This document shows positions 1 through 9,706 of a stretch of DNA of 64,000 nucleotides, piece after piece. Origin of the DNA: Mycobacterium sp. UM_WGJ (GTDB lineage Bacteria > Actinomycetota > Actinomycetes > Mycobacteriales > Mycobacteriaceae); contig NZ_AUWR01000022.1 of NCBI RefSeq assembly GCF_000455125.1, positions 1 to 64,000 on the forward strand. The letters run 5' to 3'. The notes beneath the pieces are model-generated. The model saw only the letters and a list, made by a program, of their open reading frames with translations. It was not told the DNA's origin and did not search any database. Within the stretch, counting starts at the first letter, position 1; every line of letters begins with the position of its first letter. The position numbers and the translations under genes were made by a program.

Positions 1-210
1 CCCCCGACGAAAGCCGGGGCGTCACCCCATACCGTCTAACGGCTGATCATCCCTGACAGACCCGCCAGCCCGCCGACTACGGATTCGGGCTGCGAGCGTG
101 GGAACTTTCCACGTACTCCGTCCGACCCATTAGGCGATGACTTGCCCCAGCGCTGGAGGACGCGTCGACCCCCGGGATCATGAACTAGGCCACCGATCTG
201 TGGTGCCCAC
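1..210. other. Intergenic leader upstream of the MmpL gene
   Basis: No convincing coding region is seen on either strand here. The first 19 bases can form a short GC hairpin (CCCCG paired with CGGGG around an 8-base loop), which may be the end of a terminator for a gene lying outside the window. No clear promoter element could be picked out. Confidence 0.3.
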
Positions 211-228
211 TTGAAGCTCCCGGCATCA

Positions 229-3147
229 ATGACAGCCTCGGCTGGTCCTAGCATCATGTGGCCGGCATCGACCCCGCCTTCCTCTGCCAAACGCTCCAGC
301 CTTGCCACATGTATTCGACGCCTAGCCGTCCCGATCATTCTCGGATGGATTGCCATCGTCGTTGTGCTGAGCACCGGGGTGCCGCCGCTGGAAGTCGTGG
401 GCCAGATGCGCTCGGTGCCGATGAGTCCGGATTTCGCGCCGTCGGTGACCGCGATGAAGCGGGTCGGTCACGTCTTCGACGAGTACACCTCCGACAGTTC
501 GGCGATGATTCTCCTCGAGAGCCGACAGCCACTCGGCGATGATGCGCACCGCTATTACGACGCTCTGATCAGCAGGCTCAGCGCCGACACCGCTCATGTC
601 GAGCATGTCCAGGACTTCTGGGGTGATCCACTGACCGCCGCCGGGGCGCAGAGCAACGACGGCAGGGCGGCCTACGTACAGGTCTACCTGGCCGGCAACC
701 AGGGCGAGACGCTGGCGAACGAATCGCTGGAGGCGGTCCGCAATCTCGTCGCCGAGGTGGACGCCCCACCGGAGGTGACCACGTATGTCACCGGCCCGGC
801 GGCGCTGGCGGCCGACGAGCAGGTGGCCGGTGACCACAGCGCGCAAGTCATCGTGGGTCTCACGTTCTTGGTCATCACCGCGATGATTCTTTTGGTGTAT
901 CGGTCAGTGAGCACCGGGCTGATTGTCTTGGCATTGGTGTTTCTGGCACTCGCCGCGGCGCGCGGCGTGGTGGCCTGGCTCGCGTACTTCCATCTCATCG
1001 GCCTGACGACTTTCGCAACGAACCTTCTGGTCACCTTGGCCATAGCTGCCGCGACCGACTACGCGATCGTTCTGGTCGGCCGCTACCAAGAGGCCCGCAC
1101 TGCAGGTGAAGACCGTGAGACGGCGTACCACACCATGTTCGACGGCACCGCGCACGTGATCCTGGCCTCGGGATCGACGATCGCCGGCGCCACATTCTGT
1201 CTGCACTTCACGCGGCTCCCCTATTTTCAGACGCTCGGTATCCCCCTGGCCGCCGGCATGGTCGTCGCCATGCTTGTGGCGCTGACCCTCGGTCCGGCAA
1301 TCATCACCGTCGCCAGTCGGCGCGGGCTGCTGGAACCCAAGCGGGCGATGCGGATCCGCGGCTGGCGCAAACTCGGTGCGGTCATCGTTCGTTGGCCGGC
1401 TCCGGTTCTCGTGGCGAGCATGGCGCTGACCCTTATCGGTCTGGTCGCCCTGGCGGGCTACCGCACCAGCTACAACGAACGCCGGTACCTACCTGCGGAC
1501 CTGCCTTCCACCGCCGGCTATGCGGCCGCCGAGCAGCACTTCTCCACCGCGCGGATGAATCCCGAAGTGTTGCTGGTGGAGACGGATCGGGATCTGCGTA
1601 ATCCGGCGGACTTCCTGGTGATCGACAAGATCGCCAAGGCGGTTGTGCGGCAACCGGGGATAAGCCGGGTACAGACGATTACCCGGCCGGCTGGCACACC
1701 GCTGAAGTTCAGCACGCTGCCTGCTCAGCTCAGCCTTCAGGGCACCCTGCAGGTCCTGAATCAGGGCTACCTGCGGGACCGAATGAGCGAGTTTGGCTCA
1801 AGCGCCGAAGACCTGCAGCGCAGCATCGACACCATGCAGCGGATGCAGCTGTTGATGACCGAGATGAGCGCCACCACCCACAGCATGGTCGGCAAGACAC
1901 ACCAATTGGCCGACGACACCGCGGAATTACGCGACCACCTCGCCGACTTCGACGATTTCATGCGGCCGCTGCGCAGCTACCTATACTGGGAACCACATTG
2001 CTTCGGCATCCCGGCATGCTGGTCTCTACGATCGATTTTCGATGCCCTCGACGGCCCCGACGTGTTGACCGGCGACATCGATCGATTGCTGCCCGAACTC
2101 GACCGGCTCGATGCGCTAGTGCCACAAATGATTGAGCAGTTGCCCGGACAGATTCAGGCATTGACGTCGACGAGGACAACCATGCTGACCATGCACTCCG
2201 CGCAGAACGGCCTGCTCGACCAAACCGCGGTCATGCTGGACAACCAGTCGGCTATGGGCACCGCTTTCAACGACTCCCAGAACGACGACACGTTCTATCT
2301 GCCACCGGAGGTGTTCGGCAACCAGGAGTTCCAGCGCGGCCTGAAGGTGTTTGTGTCACCTGACGGCCACGCCGTCCGGTTCATCGTCACCCATGACGGC
2401 GATCCCCTGACACCGGAAGGGATCAAACACGTCGACGGCATCAAGCAGGCCGCCAAGGAGGCGATGAAGGGCACGCCGCTGGAGGGGTCGAAGATCTACG
2501 TCGGCGGTACGGCATCGGTGTTCAAGGACATGCAGCAGGGCAACAACTACGACCTGCTGGCGGTCGGGATCGCCGCACTGTGTCTGATCTTCATCATCAT
2601 GCTGGTCATCACCAGAAGCGCGATCGCCGCCGCGGTTATCGTCGGAACCGTGCTGGCGTCACTGGGGGCGTCTTTTGGCCTGTCGATCCTGTTGTGGCAG
2701 CACATTATCGGCTTGGAGCTGCACTTCATGGTGATGGCGATGTCGCTGATCATCCTGCTGGCCGTGGGCTCGGACTACAACCTGCTGTTGGTGGCGAGGT
2801 TCAAAGAGGAGATCCACGCCGGGCTGAACACCGGAATCATCCGGGCGATGGGCGGCACTGGCTCGGTGGTGACCTCGGCCGGCGTGGTGTTCGCCCTGAC
2901 GATGCTGTCGATGGCCGTCAGTGATCTGACAGTCGTGGCACAGATCGGAACGACGATCGCCATCGGTCTGCTCTTCGACACCTTGGTGATTCGCTCGTTC
3001 GTGATGCCTTCTCTGGCTGCCCTGCTCGGCAGGTGGTTCTGGTGGCCGCAACGGGTTCGCCCGCGTCCATTCCCGGCCCTCTGGCCGAATCCGAATACGG
3101 TTGGGCAGCGCGAAGATGCACCACCAGCGCCACAAACCGTGGGCTGA
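229..3147 (+). CDS. mmpL: MmpL4/5-type RND lipid and metabolite transporter
   Basis: This is an inner-membrane RND-superfamily transporter of about 972 residues that would use the proton gradient to move a lipid or lipopeptide outward. The N-terminal helix (AVPIILGW..), the periplasmic block with [15 protein letters not shown], the [16 protein letters not shown] helix and the [15 protein letters not shown] helix match the MmpL4/MmpL5/MmpL2 subfamily as I recall it, and the central coiled periplasmic region ([16 protein letters not shown]..) is also typical. The start is uncertain: ATG at 229 or 256 or TTG at 211 are in frame and none has a good ribosome-binding site. No MmpS partner is present on either side, which is unusual for this subfamily. 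The gene ends at a hairpin terminator shared with the converging gene. Its position a few kb from the isonitrile-lipopeptide operon makes it a candidate exporter, which is inference only. Confidence 0.93.
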   Translation: MTASAGPSIMWPASTPPSSAKRSSLATCIRRLAVPIILGWIAIVVVLSTGVPPLEVVGQMRSVPMSPDFAPSVTAMKRVGHVFDEYTSDSSAMILLESRQPLGDDAHRYYDALISRLSADTAHVEHVQDFWGDPLTAAGAQSNDGRAAYVQVYLAGNQGETLANESLEAVRNLVAEVDAPPEVTTYVTGPAALAADEQVAGDHSAQVIVGLTFLVITAMILLVYRSVSTGLIVLALVFLALAAARGVVAWLAYFHLIGLTTFATNLLVTLAIAAATDYAIVLVGRYQEARTAGEDRETAYHTMFDGTAHVILASGSTIAGATFCLHFTRLPYFQTLGIPLAAGMVVAMLVALTLGPAIITVASRRGLLEPKRAMRIRGWRKLGAVIVRWPAPVLVASMALTLIGLVALAGYRTSYNERRYLPADLPSTAGYAAAEQHFSTARMNPEVLLVETDRDLRNPADFLVIDKIAKAVVRQPGISRVQTITRPAGTPLKFSTLPAQLSLQGTLQVLNQGYLRDRMSEFGSSAEDLQRSIDTMQRMQLLMTEMSATTHSMVGKTHQLADDTAELRDHLADFDDFMRPLRSYLYWEPHCFGIPACWSLRSIFDALDGPDVLTGDIDRLLPELDRLDALVPQMIEQLPGQIQALTSTRTTMLTMHSAQNGLLDQTAVMLDNQSAMGTAFNDSQNDDTFYLPPEVFGNQEFQRGLKVFVSPDGHAVRFIVTHDGDPLTPEGIKHVDGIKQAAKEAMKGTPLEGSKIYVGGTASVFKDMQQGNNYDLLAVGIAALCLIFIIMLVITRSAIAAAVIVGTVLASLGASFGLSILLWQHIIGLELHFMVMAMSLIILLAVGSDYNLLLVARFKEEIHAGLNTGIIRAMGGTGSVVTSAGVVFALTMLSMAVSDLTVVAQIGTTIAIGLLFDTLVIRSFVMPSLAALLGRWFWWPQRVRPRPFPALWPNPNTVGQREDAPPAPQTVG

Positions 3148-3194
3148 TCCAACCTTTGGCGGCGACGACGTTCCGCGGCCAGTCGTGATCGCCA

Positions 3195-3228
3195 AAAGCG
3201 GGCGCTTCCGGTATGGAGCGCCCGCTTT
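3195..3228. terminator. Bidirectional hairpin terminator
   Basis: A perfect 12-bp stem (3195-3206 paired with 3217-3228, AAAGCGGGCGCT and its complement) with a 10-base loop sits between two converging genes. The A-rich and T-rich stem ends would allow it to work for both the MmpL gene on the plus strand and the secreted-protein gene on the minus strand. Confidence 0.8.
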
Positions 3229-3258
3229 GGGTGACTACTGCCCGAAAATGACTTCTTG

Positions 3259-4173
3259 TCAGCCCATCCCGGCGGCGAACATCTCCACCAGATTGACCAA
3301 CGACGCGATGAGCCCGACACCCTCACCCGGGGCCAGGTAGGGCATTCCCATCCCTTGCATCTGCAGATCGAGACCAAGCGAGTTGTAGAGCGAACCGCCG
3401 ACGTTGCCGGCGTCTGTTTCTCCCGGCGTGAGCAGACCGCCAAAGGCGAAACTGGCGCCGAGGACCGCATTGCCTTCCGGAACCTGCAGAACGTCGTTCA
3501 ACAACGGCACCAACGCATCGAGGTCTAACGTTGCCCCGTTGAAGAACGCGCCCACGACGTTGGCCGGAGCGGCCAGCAGCCCTTGCAACGCCGCCTCGAG
3601 GTCTCCTGCGCCGACACTGTCGACGATCGATCCGATGCTGTTGATCAGTTCTACCCCGGGGCTGACAAGCGGGCCGATGAGCCCCATCAGGACACCGCTG
3701 AGCGGCGAGGACAACAGGGTCAGGAACGTTGCCGCGGGTTCCACCGGGTCGATCTGCGGGATCCCCATGCCGAAGTCCATCCCGGCCAGATACTGCAGGC
3801 CCCAAAGATGATTCCAGTCGAGGGTCTGAGCGGCCAACTCCGAACCCTCTGGCGTTGCCACGTCGACACCGAGGAACGTCGCCGCAGCGAACTGCCCTTC
3901 CAGCGTGTCGGCAAACCCGCCTAGAGCGTCCTTGATCGCGTCAAAGACCTGCGACCCGTTGGCCACCGTGGCGTTGAGGACATCCACCCACGGACCGAAC
4001 GGGTCGATCGAAGCGGCGAGTTGCACCGCGGGCGTTGCGGTGCCGCCAGACAGCGCGGGGGTCGCGGGGCTGACCGCGAGTATTCCGGTAACGGCTAACG
4101 CGGCGCCGGCGACCATCAATCCCCGATTGCTGAGTTCTGCTGTGCTGACCTGAGAGTGGCGAAACTGTGTCAT
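3259..4173 (-). CDS. Secreted mycobacterial protein, GjpA-like
   Basis: This encodes about 304 residues with a signal-type N-terminus (basic residues, then GLMVAGAALAVTGILA, then SPATPALS). The mature part begins VQLAASIDPFGPWVDVLNA, which resembles the start of the mycobacterial secreted family annotated as outer membrane porin GjpA. The rest is rich in Gly, Ala and Leu, with amphipathic helices and no Cys. The start chosen is ATG at 4173, because upstream alternatives would put a charged extension before the signal peptide. No enzymatic motif is visible. It lies downstream of the methyltransferase gene on the same strand, 101 bases away, and converges on mmpL. The family link is by resemblance from memory, and a porin role is not shown by the sequence. 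Confidence 0.7.
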   Translation of the reverse strand: MTQFRHSQVSTAELSNRGLMVAGAALAVTGILAVSPATPALSGGTATPAVQLAASIDPFGPWVDVLNATVANGSQVFDAIKDALGGFADTLEGQFAAATFLGVDVATPEGSELAAQTLDWNHLWGLQYLAGMDFGMGIPQIDPVEPAATFLTLLSSPLSGVLMGLIGPLVSPGVELINSIGSIVDSVGAGDLEAALQGLLAAPANVVGAFFNGATLDLDALVPLLNDVLQVPEGNAVLGASFAFGGLLTPGETDAGNVGGSLYNSLGLDLQMQGMGMPYLAPGEGVGLIASLVNLVEMFAAGMG

Positions 4174-4217
4174 GACCAATAAGTCGAGCCGATATGAAAA
4201 AAGTTCCAGGCTTCGAT

Positions 4218-4244
4218 AAGAATCACTCAAGTCCCCGGATTCTT
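4218..4244. other. Hairpin between methyltransferase and GjpA-like gene
   Basis: A 7-bp inverted repeat (AAGAATC paired with GATTCTT, 13-base loop) lies in the 101-base gap. Read on the minus strand it is followed by a run of six T about 16 bases further on. It may be a weak terminator for the methyltransferase gene or an operator for the downstream gene. Confidence 0.3.
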
Positions 4245-4274
4245 GTGGCTGACATCACACTCCGGGGGGGGCGA

Positions 4275-5087
4275 TCAGCCGAATTCGACCAGGTTGGTCG
4301 GGGCGCGGAACCGGCTCAGGAGCTTGGACCGATAGGCCAACGCAAGTGCCCTGCCGACCACCCTGCCTCGCCCGGGCGGTACACCCAGCTCAGAGACAGC
4401 GTGAACGCCAGGCACCGCACGCAGCTCGCAGTAGTCCTTCGCCGTGAACCAGAAGGGCATTGGAGGCGCCGTGTAGTTGTCGCTGAGCTTGATCCCGCGA
4501 CGCGAGCGTGAGTAGGAGCTCAGCAGTCTCGGGACACTGTCGAAGATCATCCGGCCGCCCGGAAACCTCTCGGCGCAGGCGGCGAGCAGAGCAAACACCG
4601 CTTCGCGATCCAGATACTGCAACAACCCCTCGGCCGTGATCAACACCCCGGCGGAGTCGTCGACCTGGTCCATCCACGAGTAGTCGAGTGCCGACCGGGC
4701 ACACGAGCGCAGCCGGTCTGATGCCGGCAGCAACAGTTCACGAAGTGCGATGATGGGTTCCAAATCCACCGAAAGCCAGTTCAACTGGCCGTTGTCGACA
4801 CGCCAGAAGCTTGTCTGCAGACCCTCCGCAAGGGCAACGACAGTCGCGCGGGGATGCACCGCCAGGTACTCGCGGGTGGCCTGGTCGAACACCAATGCCC
4901 GCATCGCGGTGGCCTGGTGAATCCTGCCGAAGTCGGCGTAATCGTAATCAAGACTGTTGAACAACTCGATCGCCATGGGATCGTCGATCACCCCGTCGGG
5001 CCGCTTAGCCTCGGCCGCCCGCTGATACAGCGTGAGCAATGCCGTCTCCGATATCCCCTCAAGATGACGGGCGTCAATGACTGGCAC
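4275..5087 (-). CDS. Leucine carboxyl methyltransferase family SAM-dependent methyltransferase
   Basis: The 270-residue protein has the layout of the LCMT/TcmP-like class I methyltransferases: an N-terminal segment (LYQRAAEAKRPDGVIDDPMA), a glycine-poor SAM motif region (VVALAEGLQTSFWRVDN), the VDLEPIIALR segment carrying the acidic residue expected to bind the SAM ribose, and LITAEGLLQYLDREAVFALL, the conserved EGLxxYL block. The substrate is unknown. The start is a GTG at 5087. It is divergent from the PPE gene that begins the isonitrile-lipopeptide operon. A role in tailoring that product is possible but nothing in the sequence proves it. Confidence 0.85.
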   Translation of the reverse strand: MPVIDARHLEGISETALLTLYQRAAEAKRPDGVIDDPMAIELFNSLDYDYADFGRIHQATAMRALVFDQATREYLAVHPRATVVALAEGLQTSFWRVDNGQLNWLSVDLEPIIALRELLLPASDRLRSCARSALDYSWMDQVDDSAGVLITAEGLLQYLDREAVFALLAACAERFPGGRMIFDSVPRLLSSYSRSRRGIKLSDNYTAPPMPFWFTAKDYCELRAVPGVHAVSELGVPPGRGRVVGRALALAYRSKLLSRFRAPTNLVEFG

Positions 5088-5247
5088 GCCTTCAGACCGT
5101 ACCCGCCGGACCCCCGTGAGTCGCTGCGAGAAACCTAACCGTGATCGACCGGAACTTTTTGATTCTCACATCCGACCACCTCGGTGGCGGGAACTGGCCC
5201 GCACCTTGCGTTCCGCGCAATCCACGACATCAGAGGAGGTGCCATCC

Positions 5248-6699
5248 TTGACCGCCCCGATCTGGATGGCAATGCCTCCCGAAACGCACTCCGCCATGCT
5301 TGCCGCCGGACCAGGGCCAGGACCTCTGTTGGCAGCCGCCGCGGAATGGCAGCGGCTCAGCGTCATCTACGACGACACCGCCGCCGGACTGACCCGGGTA
5401 CTGGCCGCGGTGCAAAGCAGCCACTGGCAGGGCCCGAGCGCCACGGCGTATCTGTCCGCGCACACCCCGTACCTGACCTGGTTGGAACAAGCGGCCGCCG
5501 ACAGTGCCACGACTGCTGCACAACACCAGACGGCTGCCTCCGCATACAGCGCCGCAGTGGCCTCGATGCCCAGCCTCGACGAGCTGGCCGCCAACCACGC
5601 GGTTCACACGGTGCTGCTCGCCACGAACTTCTTCGGAGTGAACACCGTCCCGATCGCCGCTAACGAGGCCGACTACACGCGGATGTGGGTGCAGGCCGCC
5701 GAGACCATGTCCGTATATCAGGGCACCGCCACTGCAGCCGTCGCAGCGAACCCGCAGATCCGGCCCGCTCCACCCATCGTCTCCAACCCCGCCGCGGCCA
5801 CCTCCCCAGCAGGCGCTGAAGACCCCAATTGGCTACAGGAGCTGACCCGCCTCATCACTGAACTTCTCGACAATGCCGGCAATGTCGAAGAATTGCTGCG
5901 CATCTTCGAGGACTTCTTCCAGAACCTGGGTTTCAACCCGGTGATCGCTACCTTCTTGGCGGCGGTCGCGTTGATCGCCTACGACGTGTTGTGGTATCCC
6001 TACTACGCGTCATACGGCTTGCTGCTGTTGCCGTTCTTCGCTCCCGCGCTCAGCGCGCTGAGCGCCTTGAAGTTGCTGCCGCTGCTGAACGGCCAACAGA
6101 TCCCGGCTGATAAAGGACCAGCCATCGTCGCTCCGTTGGCCGGTGAGGGAAGCGTGGACATCCCCGTTACGGCGATTGCGGCACCGCCCGCTGCGGCCGG
6201 CTCCTCCGCTGGCCTGGGCGGCACCGCCGGTGCACCAGGACCGAGCGCACCCGCCGTCATCCCGAGCCCCGACGGCGTTGCCGCGCTGATCCCCTATGTC
6301 GTCTCCGGCTGGGGACCACCCGGCGTCGAGACCGGCCCCAAAGACGATATGACTGCCTCCAACAGCGTCGCGGCTTCCAGCCGCACGACCGCTCCGCGGA
6401 CCGTCGCCGCTGATGTCCGCGGCCGGCGCAATCGACGCAGCACAGGGCGGGTTCGTATGCACGGCAACCGTTACGAGTTCCTCCAAGCTGGCGACGGCGC
6501 TGTCATGGCCACGGAGTCCGATGCCCGCCCCGCCGAACGCCCCGAGGCCATCGCAGCAGTGGTCGCCTCCACTCGCGCCGCTGGACTCACGGGACACGCT
6601 GACGAGATCCGGCGAGTACCGATGTTGCCCACCAGCTGGAGCGCCTCCGACCAGGTGGAGCAACTGACCCAACCGATGAAGGAGGGAAAAGAAGAATGA
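5248..6699 (+). CDS. PPE family protein, PPE1-like (first gene of INLP operon)
   Basis: This PPE protein of about 483 residues starts MTAPIWMAMPPETHSAML, with the PPE motif near residue 10 and the ESX-type WxG fold signature SSHWQGPSATAYLSAH at about residues 50-65. I chose the TTG at 5248 because AGAGGAGG at 5232-5239 is an ideal ribosome-binding site 8 bases away and the resulting N-terminus is the standard PPE one. The central block LWYPYYASYGLLLLPFF matches what I recall of M. tuberculosis PPE1 (Rv0096), which also precedes the isonitrile genes. The C-terminal third is Pro/Ala-rich. It is probably exported through an ESX system and may help move the product or its metal complex. Its stop codon overlaps an 8-codon ORF leading to the next gene. 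Confidence 0.92.
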   Translation: MTAPIWMAMPPETHSAMLAAGPGPGPLLAAAAEWQRLSVIYDDTAAGLTRVLAAVQSSHWQGPSATAYLSAHTPYLTWLEQAAADSATTAAQHQTAASAYSAAVASMPSLDELAANHAVHTVLLATNFFGVNTVPIAANEADYTRMWVQAAETMSVYQGTATAAVAANPQIRPAPPIVSNPAAATSPAGAEDPNWLQELTRLITELLDNAGNVEELLRIFEDFFQNLGFNPVIATFLAAVALIAYDVLWYPYYASYGLLLLPFFAPALSALSALKLLPLLNGQQIPADKGPAIVAPLAGEGSVDIPVTAIAAPPAAAGSSAGLGGTAGAPGPSAPAVIPSPDGVAALIPYVVSGWGPPGVETGPKDDMTASNSVAASSRTTAPRTVAADVRGRRNRRSTGRVRMHGNRYEFLQAGDGAVMATESDARPAERPEAIAAVVASTRAAGLTGHADEIRRVPMLPTSWSASDQVEQLTQPMKEGKEE

Positions 6700-6722
6700 G
6701 CAAGGAAAGCCACCTCGGATGA
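6696..6722 (+). other. 8-codon coupling ORF between PPE and isonitrile synthase
   Basis: ATG at 6696 overlaps the PPE stop codon (ATGA). The short frame encodes MSKESHLG and ends with a TGA that overlaps the ATG of the next gene at 6719 (again ATGA). GGAGGG at about 6680-6685 can serve as its ribosome-binding site. It looks like a stepping-stone for ribosomes terminating at the PPE stop. It may be fortuitous. Confidence 0.4.
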
Positions 6723-7588
6723 CACTGACCGTCACCGGCACCGGCCTTGGAGCGCAGATCACCGGGGTGGACCCCAATGATCTGAGCAACATCACCCGCG
6801 ACGAAATTCGCGAGATCGTATACGCCAACAAGCTCGTCATCATCAAAGGCGTTCACCCCTCGCCGGAGCAGTACCTCCAGCTCGGCAGAATCATCGGCGA
6901 CATCGTGCCCTATTACGAATCCATGTACCACCATTACGAGTTTCCGGAGATCTTCGTGTCCTCCACCGAGGAACACCAAGGCGTTCCGCGAACCGGCGCG
7001 TTCTGGCACATCGACTACATGTTCATGCCGGAGCCGTTCGCGTTCTCAATGGTGTTACCCCTGAACGTTCCCGGACCTGACCGCGGTACCTATTTCATCG
7101 ACCTCAATCAAGCCTGGGCGTCGGTACCAACCGCCCTACAGGACGCTGCCCGCGGAACATGGAGCACCCATGATCCACGGCGGCACATCAAAATCCGTCC
7201 CGACGATGTCTACCGACCGATCGGGGAAGTGTGGGACGAAATTACCCGGACCACGCCGCCCATCAAATGGCCGACCGTGATCCGGCACCCGAAGACGGGC
7301 GAAGAGATTCTCTACATCTGCGCGTCGGGGACCACCAAGATTGAGGACCAGGAATCCCGAGCGCTCGAACCGTCGGTGCTCCAGGAGCTGATGGCCGCCA
7401 CCGGGCAACTTGATCCCGAGTTCACACACCCCTTCATTCATACCCAACACTACGAGGTAGGAGACATCATCTTGTGGGACAACCGAGTTCTGATGCATCG
7501 AGCCAAACACGGCAGTTCCGCGGGTACCTTGACGACCTATCGGCTGACAATGCTCGACGGGCTCAAGACCCCGGGATACCCGGCATGA
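6719..7588 (+). CDS. Fe(II)/2-oxoglutarate isonitrile synthase (ScoE/MmaE/Rv0097 family)
   Basis: The 289-residue protein belongs to the TauD-like non-heme iron dioxygenases. FWHIDYMFMPEP at about residue 96 gives the HxD pair, and NRVLMHRAKHG near residue 258 gives the distal His; an Arg for 2-oxoglutarate (TTYRLTML) follows. It matches M. tuberculosis Rv0097 closely as I recall it (VSSTEE, GAFWHIDYMFMPEPFAFSMV, THDPRRHIKIRPSDVYRPIG). In the INLP pathway this enzyme oxidises a glycine-derived N-substituted beta-amino acyl group to an isonitrile (Harris et al. work on ScoE/MmaE). It is translationally coupled to the thioesterase gene by an ATGA overlap at 7585. Confidence 0.95.
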   Translation: MTLTVTGTGLGAQITGVDPNDLSNITRDEIREIVYANKLVIIKGVHPSPEQYLQLGRIIGDIVPYYESMYHHYEFPEIFVSSTEEHQGVPRTGAFWHIDYMFMPEPFAFSMVLPLNVPGPDRGTYFIDLNQAWASVPTALQDAARGTWSTHDPRRHIKIRPDDVYRPIGEVWDEITRTTPPIKWPTVIRHPKTGEEILYICASGTTKIEDQESRALEPSVLQELMAATGQLDPEFTHPFIHTQHYEVGDIILWDNRVLMHRAKHGSSAGTLTTYRLTMLDGLKTPGYPA

Positions 7589-8148
7589 GCGCCACCGGTT
7601 CGATGCCCCCAGCCTTGACCGACGCGACCCCGATCGCCGAGAACCTCTTGTCCAAGGTGCTGGAGCCTTACGCCTACAAGGGGTGCCGGTATCTGATCGA
7701 TGCCGAAGCCCAAGCTGACACCGATTCGGTGTTGGCTCAAGGAAGTTTCTCGATCGCCGAATCCGCCTATATCCGCAGCACCGGCCATTTCAATGCAGTC
7801 GAATTGGTGCTGTGCTTCAATCAGCTCGCCTACTCTGCTTTCGCGCCCGCCATCGCCGACGGCGTGATCCCCGCGTTCCATGGTTGGACATTCGACGACT
7901 ACTGCAAGCACCAGCTCTCCAGCATGTACATCAGAACGTCGTCGTCACGGTTCAGAAGACCGATTGATGCCACCAAGTTCCAGGCGCGGCTGCACTGCCA
8001 CAACCTGGAGATCGTCGAACGCACGGTGCGGTATCTGCGCGTGCCATGCGCCATTGAGTTCTGGGATGAGCACGGCGGCTCGGCGTATGGCGAGTTTGAG
8101 CTAGCTGCCCTGAACATCCCGGGATGCCAGCCAGAACGAGCCCGCTGA
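7585..8148 (+). CDS. fcoT: FcoT-type long-chain acyl thioesterase (ScoD/MmaD/Rv0098 family)
   Basis: This is a 187-residue hotdog-fold protein. ATG at 7585 overlaps the previous stop as ATGA. The upstream in-frame extension to 7474 lies inside the preceding gene and is rejected. NLLSKVLEPYAYKGCRYL and SFSIAESAYIRSTGHFNAVELVLCFNQLAYSA match the FcoT/Rv0098 family from memory. In INLP biosynthesis this enzyme is assigned to adding glycine to an alpha,beta-unsaturated acyl thioester on the carrier protein and then hydrolysing it, supplying the substrate for the isonitrile synthase. The next gene follows after a single base. Confidence 0.93.
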   Translation: MSATGSMPPALTDATPIAENLLSKVLEPYAYKGCRYLIDAEAQADTDSVLAQGSFSIAESAYIRSTGHFNAVELVLCFNQLAYSAFAPAIADGVIPAFHGWTFDDYCKHQLSSMYIRTSSSRFRRPIDATKFQARLHCHNLEIVERTVRYLRVPCAIEFWDEHGGSAYGEFELAALNIPGCQPERAR

Positions 8149-8149
8149 C

Positions 8150-9706
8150 ATGAGGACGCAAGCCCCCTCCAGCATGCTGGAGCGCATTCTCGAACACGTT
8201 CGCCAACGGCCCGACGCGATCGCGTTGCGCCGTTGCGATGGAACCGGTTTGGTGAGCTACCGCGATATGGCCGCGGAGTGGGACAGGCTGGCCGGCGCAC
8301 TGCACCAGCAAGGGGTGTCGCAGGGATCGCGAGTGCTGGTCATATCCGACAACGGGCCGCAGACCTACCTCGCGGTCCTGGCGTGCGCCCGGCTCGGCGC
8401 CATTGCCGTTCTGGTTGACGGCGACCTGCCGGTGGCCACCATCGATCGGTTCGCCCAGATGACCGATCCCTCCGCAATGCTGCGCACGGCCGGTACCAGG
8501 ATGCCCACCGCGGGCCTACCGGACCGCCTGGCAGCGATCCCGGCACTGTCGGTTGCCGACGGTCAACCTTTTCGCAACCCACCGGGGAGCCTGGGTCATC
8601 CGGGCGGAGCCGCCGATGATCCCGTAGCGATGATCTTCACCAGCGGAACCACGGGTGAACCCAAGGCTGTGTTGTTGGCCAACCGAACTTTCTACGCCGT
8701 TGCCGACATTCTGCGAGCGGAGGGTTTGACGTGGATCGACTGGGTGATCGGCGAGACGGCGTATTCGCCGTTGCCGGCAACGCATATCGGCGGGTTGTGG
8801 TGGATCCTGAACTGCCTGATGCAGGGCGTGTCATGTGTCACCGGCGGCGAGACCGGCGCGTCGTTGCTGGAGATCCTCTCGGTCAATGACGTCGCCACGG
8901 TTTGTCTGGTCCCCACGCTGCTGTCACGCCTGGTGGCCGAATTGAAGGCGACCGGAGCACCGGTGCCGGCCTCGCTGCGCTTCCTGGGCTACGGCGGATC
9001 CAGGGCTATCGCATCGGACGTACATTACGTCGAGGCTGCCGGGGTCCGAACCGCACAGGTCTATGGCCTGAGTGAAACCGGTTGCACCGCACTGTGCCTT
9101 CCCACCGGGCCGGGTTCGATCGACGCCATCGAGGCGGGTGCTGTCGGCAGGCCGTATCCGGGTGTAGAGGTTCATCTCGACGGCGACGGCAGTGGGCCAA
9201 CGGGGCCTTCGGCATCGTCGGGCACCCTGTGGATCAGATCGCCGGCAAACATGCTCGGATACTGGAACAACCCCGACCGCACCGCTGAAACGCTGCGCGA
9301 CCGGTGGGTCAACACGGGCGACCTGCTCGACGCAGGCAGCGACGGCCTGTTCTATATCCGCGGACGAGCGTCGGAGATGATCATCTGCGGCGGCGTTAAC
9401 GTGGCTCCCGATGAGGTCGACCGGGTCGCGGAGTCGGTCAGCGGTGTCCGCGACGCCGCTTGCTACGAGATTCCCGATCCGGAATTCGGTGCGCTGGTAG
9501 GGCTGGCGGTGGTCGCCGCGGAGAATCTGGACGAGGCAGGCGCCCGCGCCCTTAAGCAGTCGATCGCGGCCCGATACCGCAGCGAGGTGGAATCTGCTGC
9601 GCGCCCGTCGACGATCGTCTTGGTCACCAGCATTCCGAGAACCCAATCAGGCAAGGTCATGCGCACGTCGCTGGCCGCGGCGATCGATGCACGCGAACGT
9701 GAGTGA
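8150..9706 (+). CDS. fadD10: Fatty acyl-ACP ligase, FadD10-type (ScoC/MmaC)
   Basis: The 518-residue member of the ANL superfamily activates a fatty acid as acyl-AMP and loads it onto the small carrier protein encoded next door. The P-loop MIFTSGTTGEPKAVLL is at about residue 161, YGLSETGC (A5) near 304, the WVNTGDL motif near 385 and the hinge/C-terminal GRASEMIICGGVNVAPDEVD near 405. The catalytic Lys is in PRTQSGKVMRTSL near the C-terminus. FadD10 (Rv0099) is the M. tuberculosis equivalent. It overlaps the carrier-protein gene by 20 bases in another frame. Confidence 0.94.
   Translation: MRTQAPSSMLERILEHVRQRPDAIALRRCDGTGLVSYRDMAAEWDRLAGALHQQGVSQGSRVLVISDNGPQTYLAVLACARLGAIAVLVDGDLPVATIDRFAQMTDPSAMLRTAGTRMPTAGLPDRLAAIPALSVADGQPFRNPPGSLGHPGGAADDPVAMIFTSGTTGEPKAVLLANRTFYAVADILRAEGLTWIDWVIGETAYSPLPATHIGGLWWILNCLMQGVSCVTGGETGASLLEILSVNDVATVCLVPTLLSRLVAELKATGAPVPASLRFLGYGGSRAIASDVHYVEAAGVRTAQVYGLSETGCTALCLPTGPGSIDAIEAGAVGRPYPGVEVHLDGDGSGPTGPSASSGTLWIRSPANMLGYWNNPDRTAETLRDRWVNTGDLLDAGSDGLFYIRGRASEMIICGGVNVAPDEVDRVAESVSGVRDAACYEIPDPEFGALVGLAVVAAENLDEAGARALKQSIAARYRSEVESAARPSTIVLVTSIPRTQSGKVMRTSLAAAIDARERE

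Noticed and set aside
5077-5247. Upstream extension of the PPE frame
   Set aside because: It adds 57 residues unlike any PPE N-terminus and overlaps the divergent methyltransferase; the TTG at 5248 has an ideal ribosome-binding site and gives the standard PPE start.
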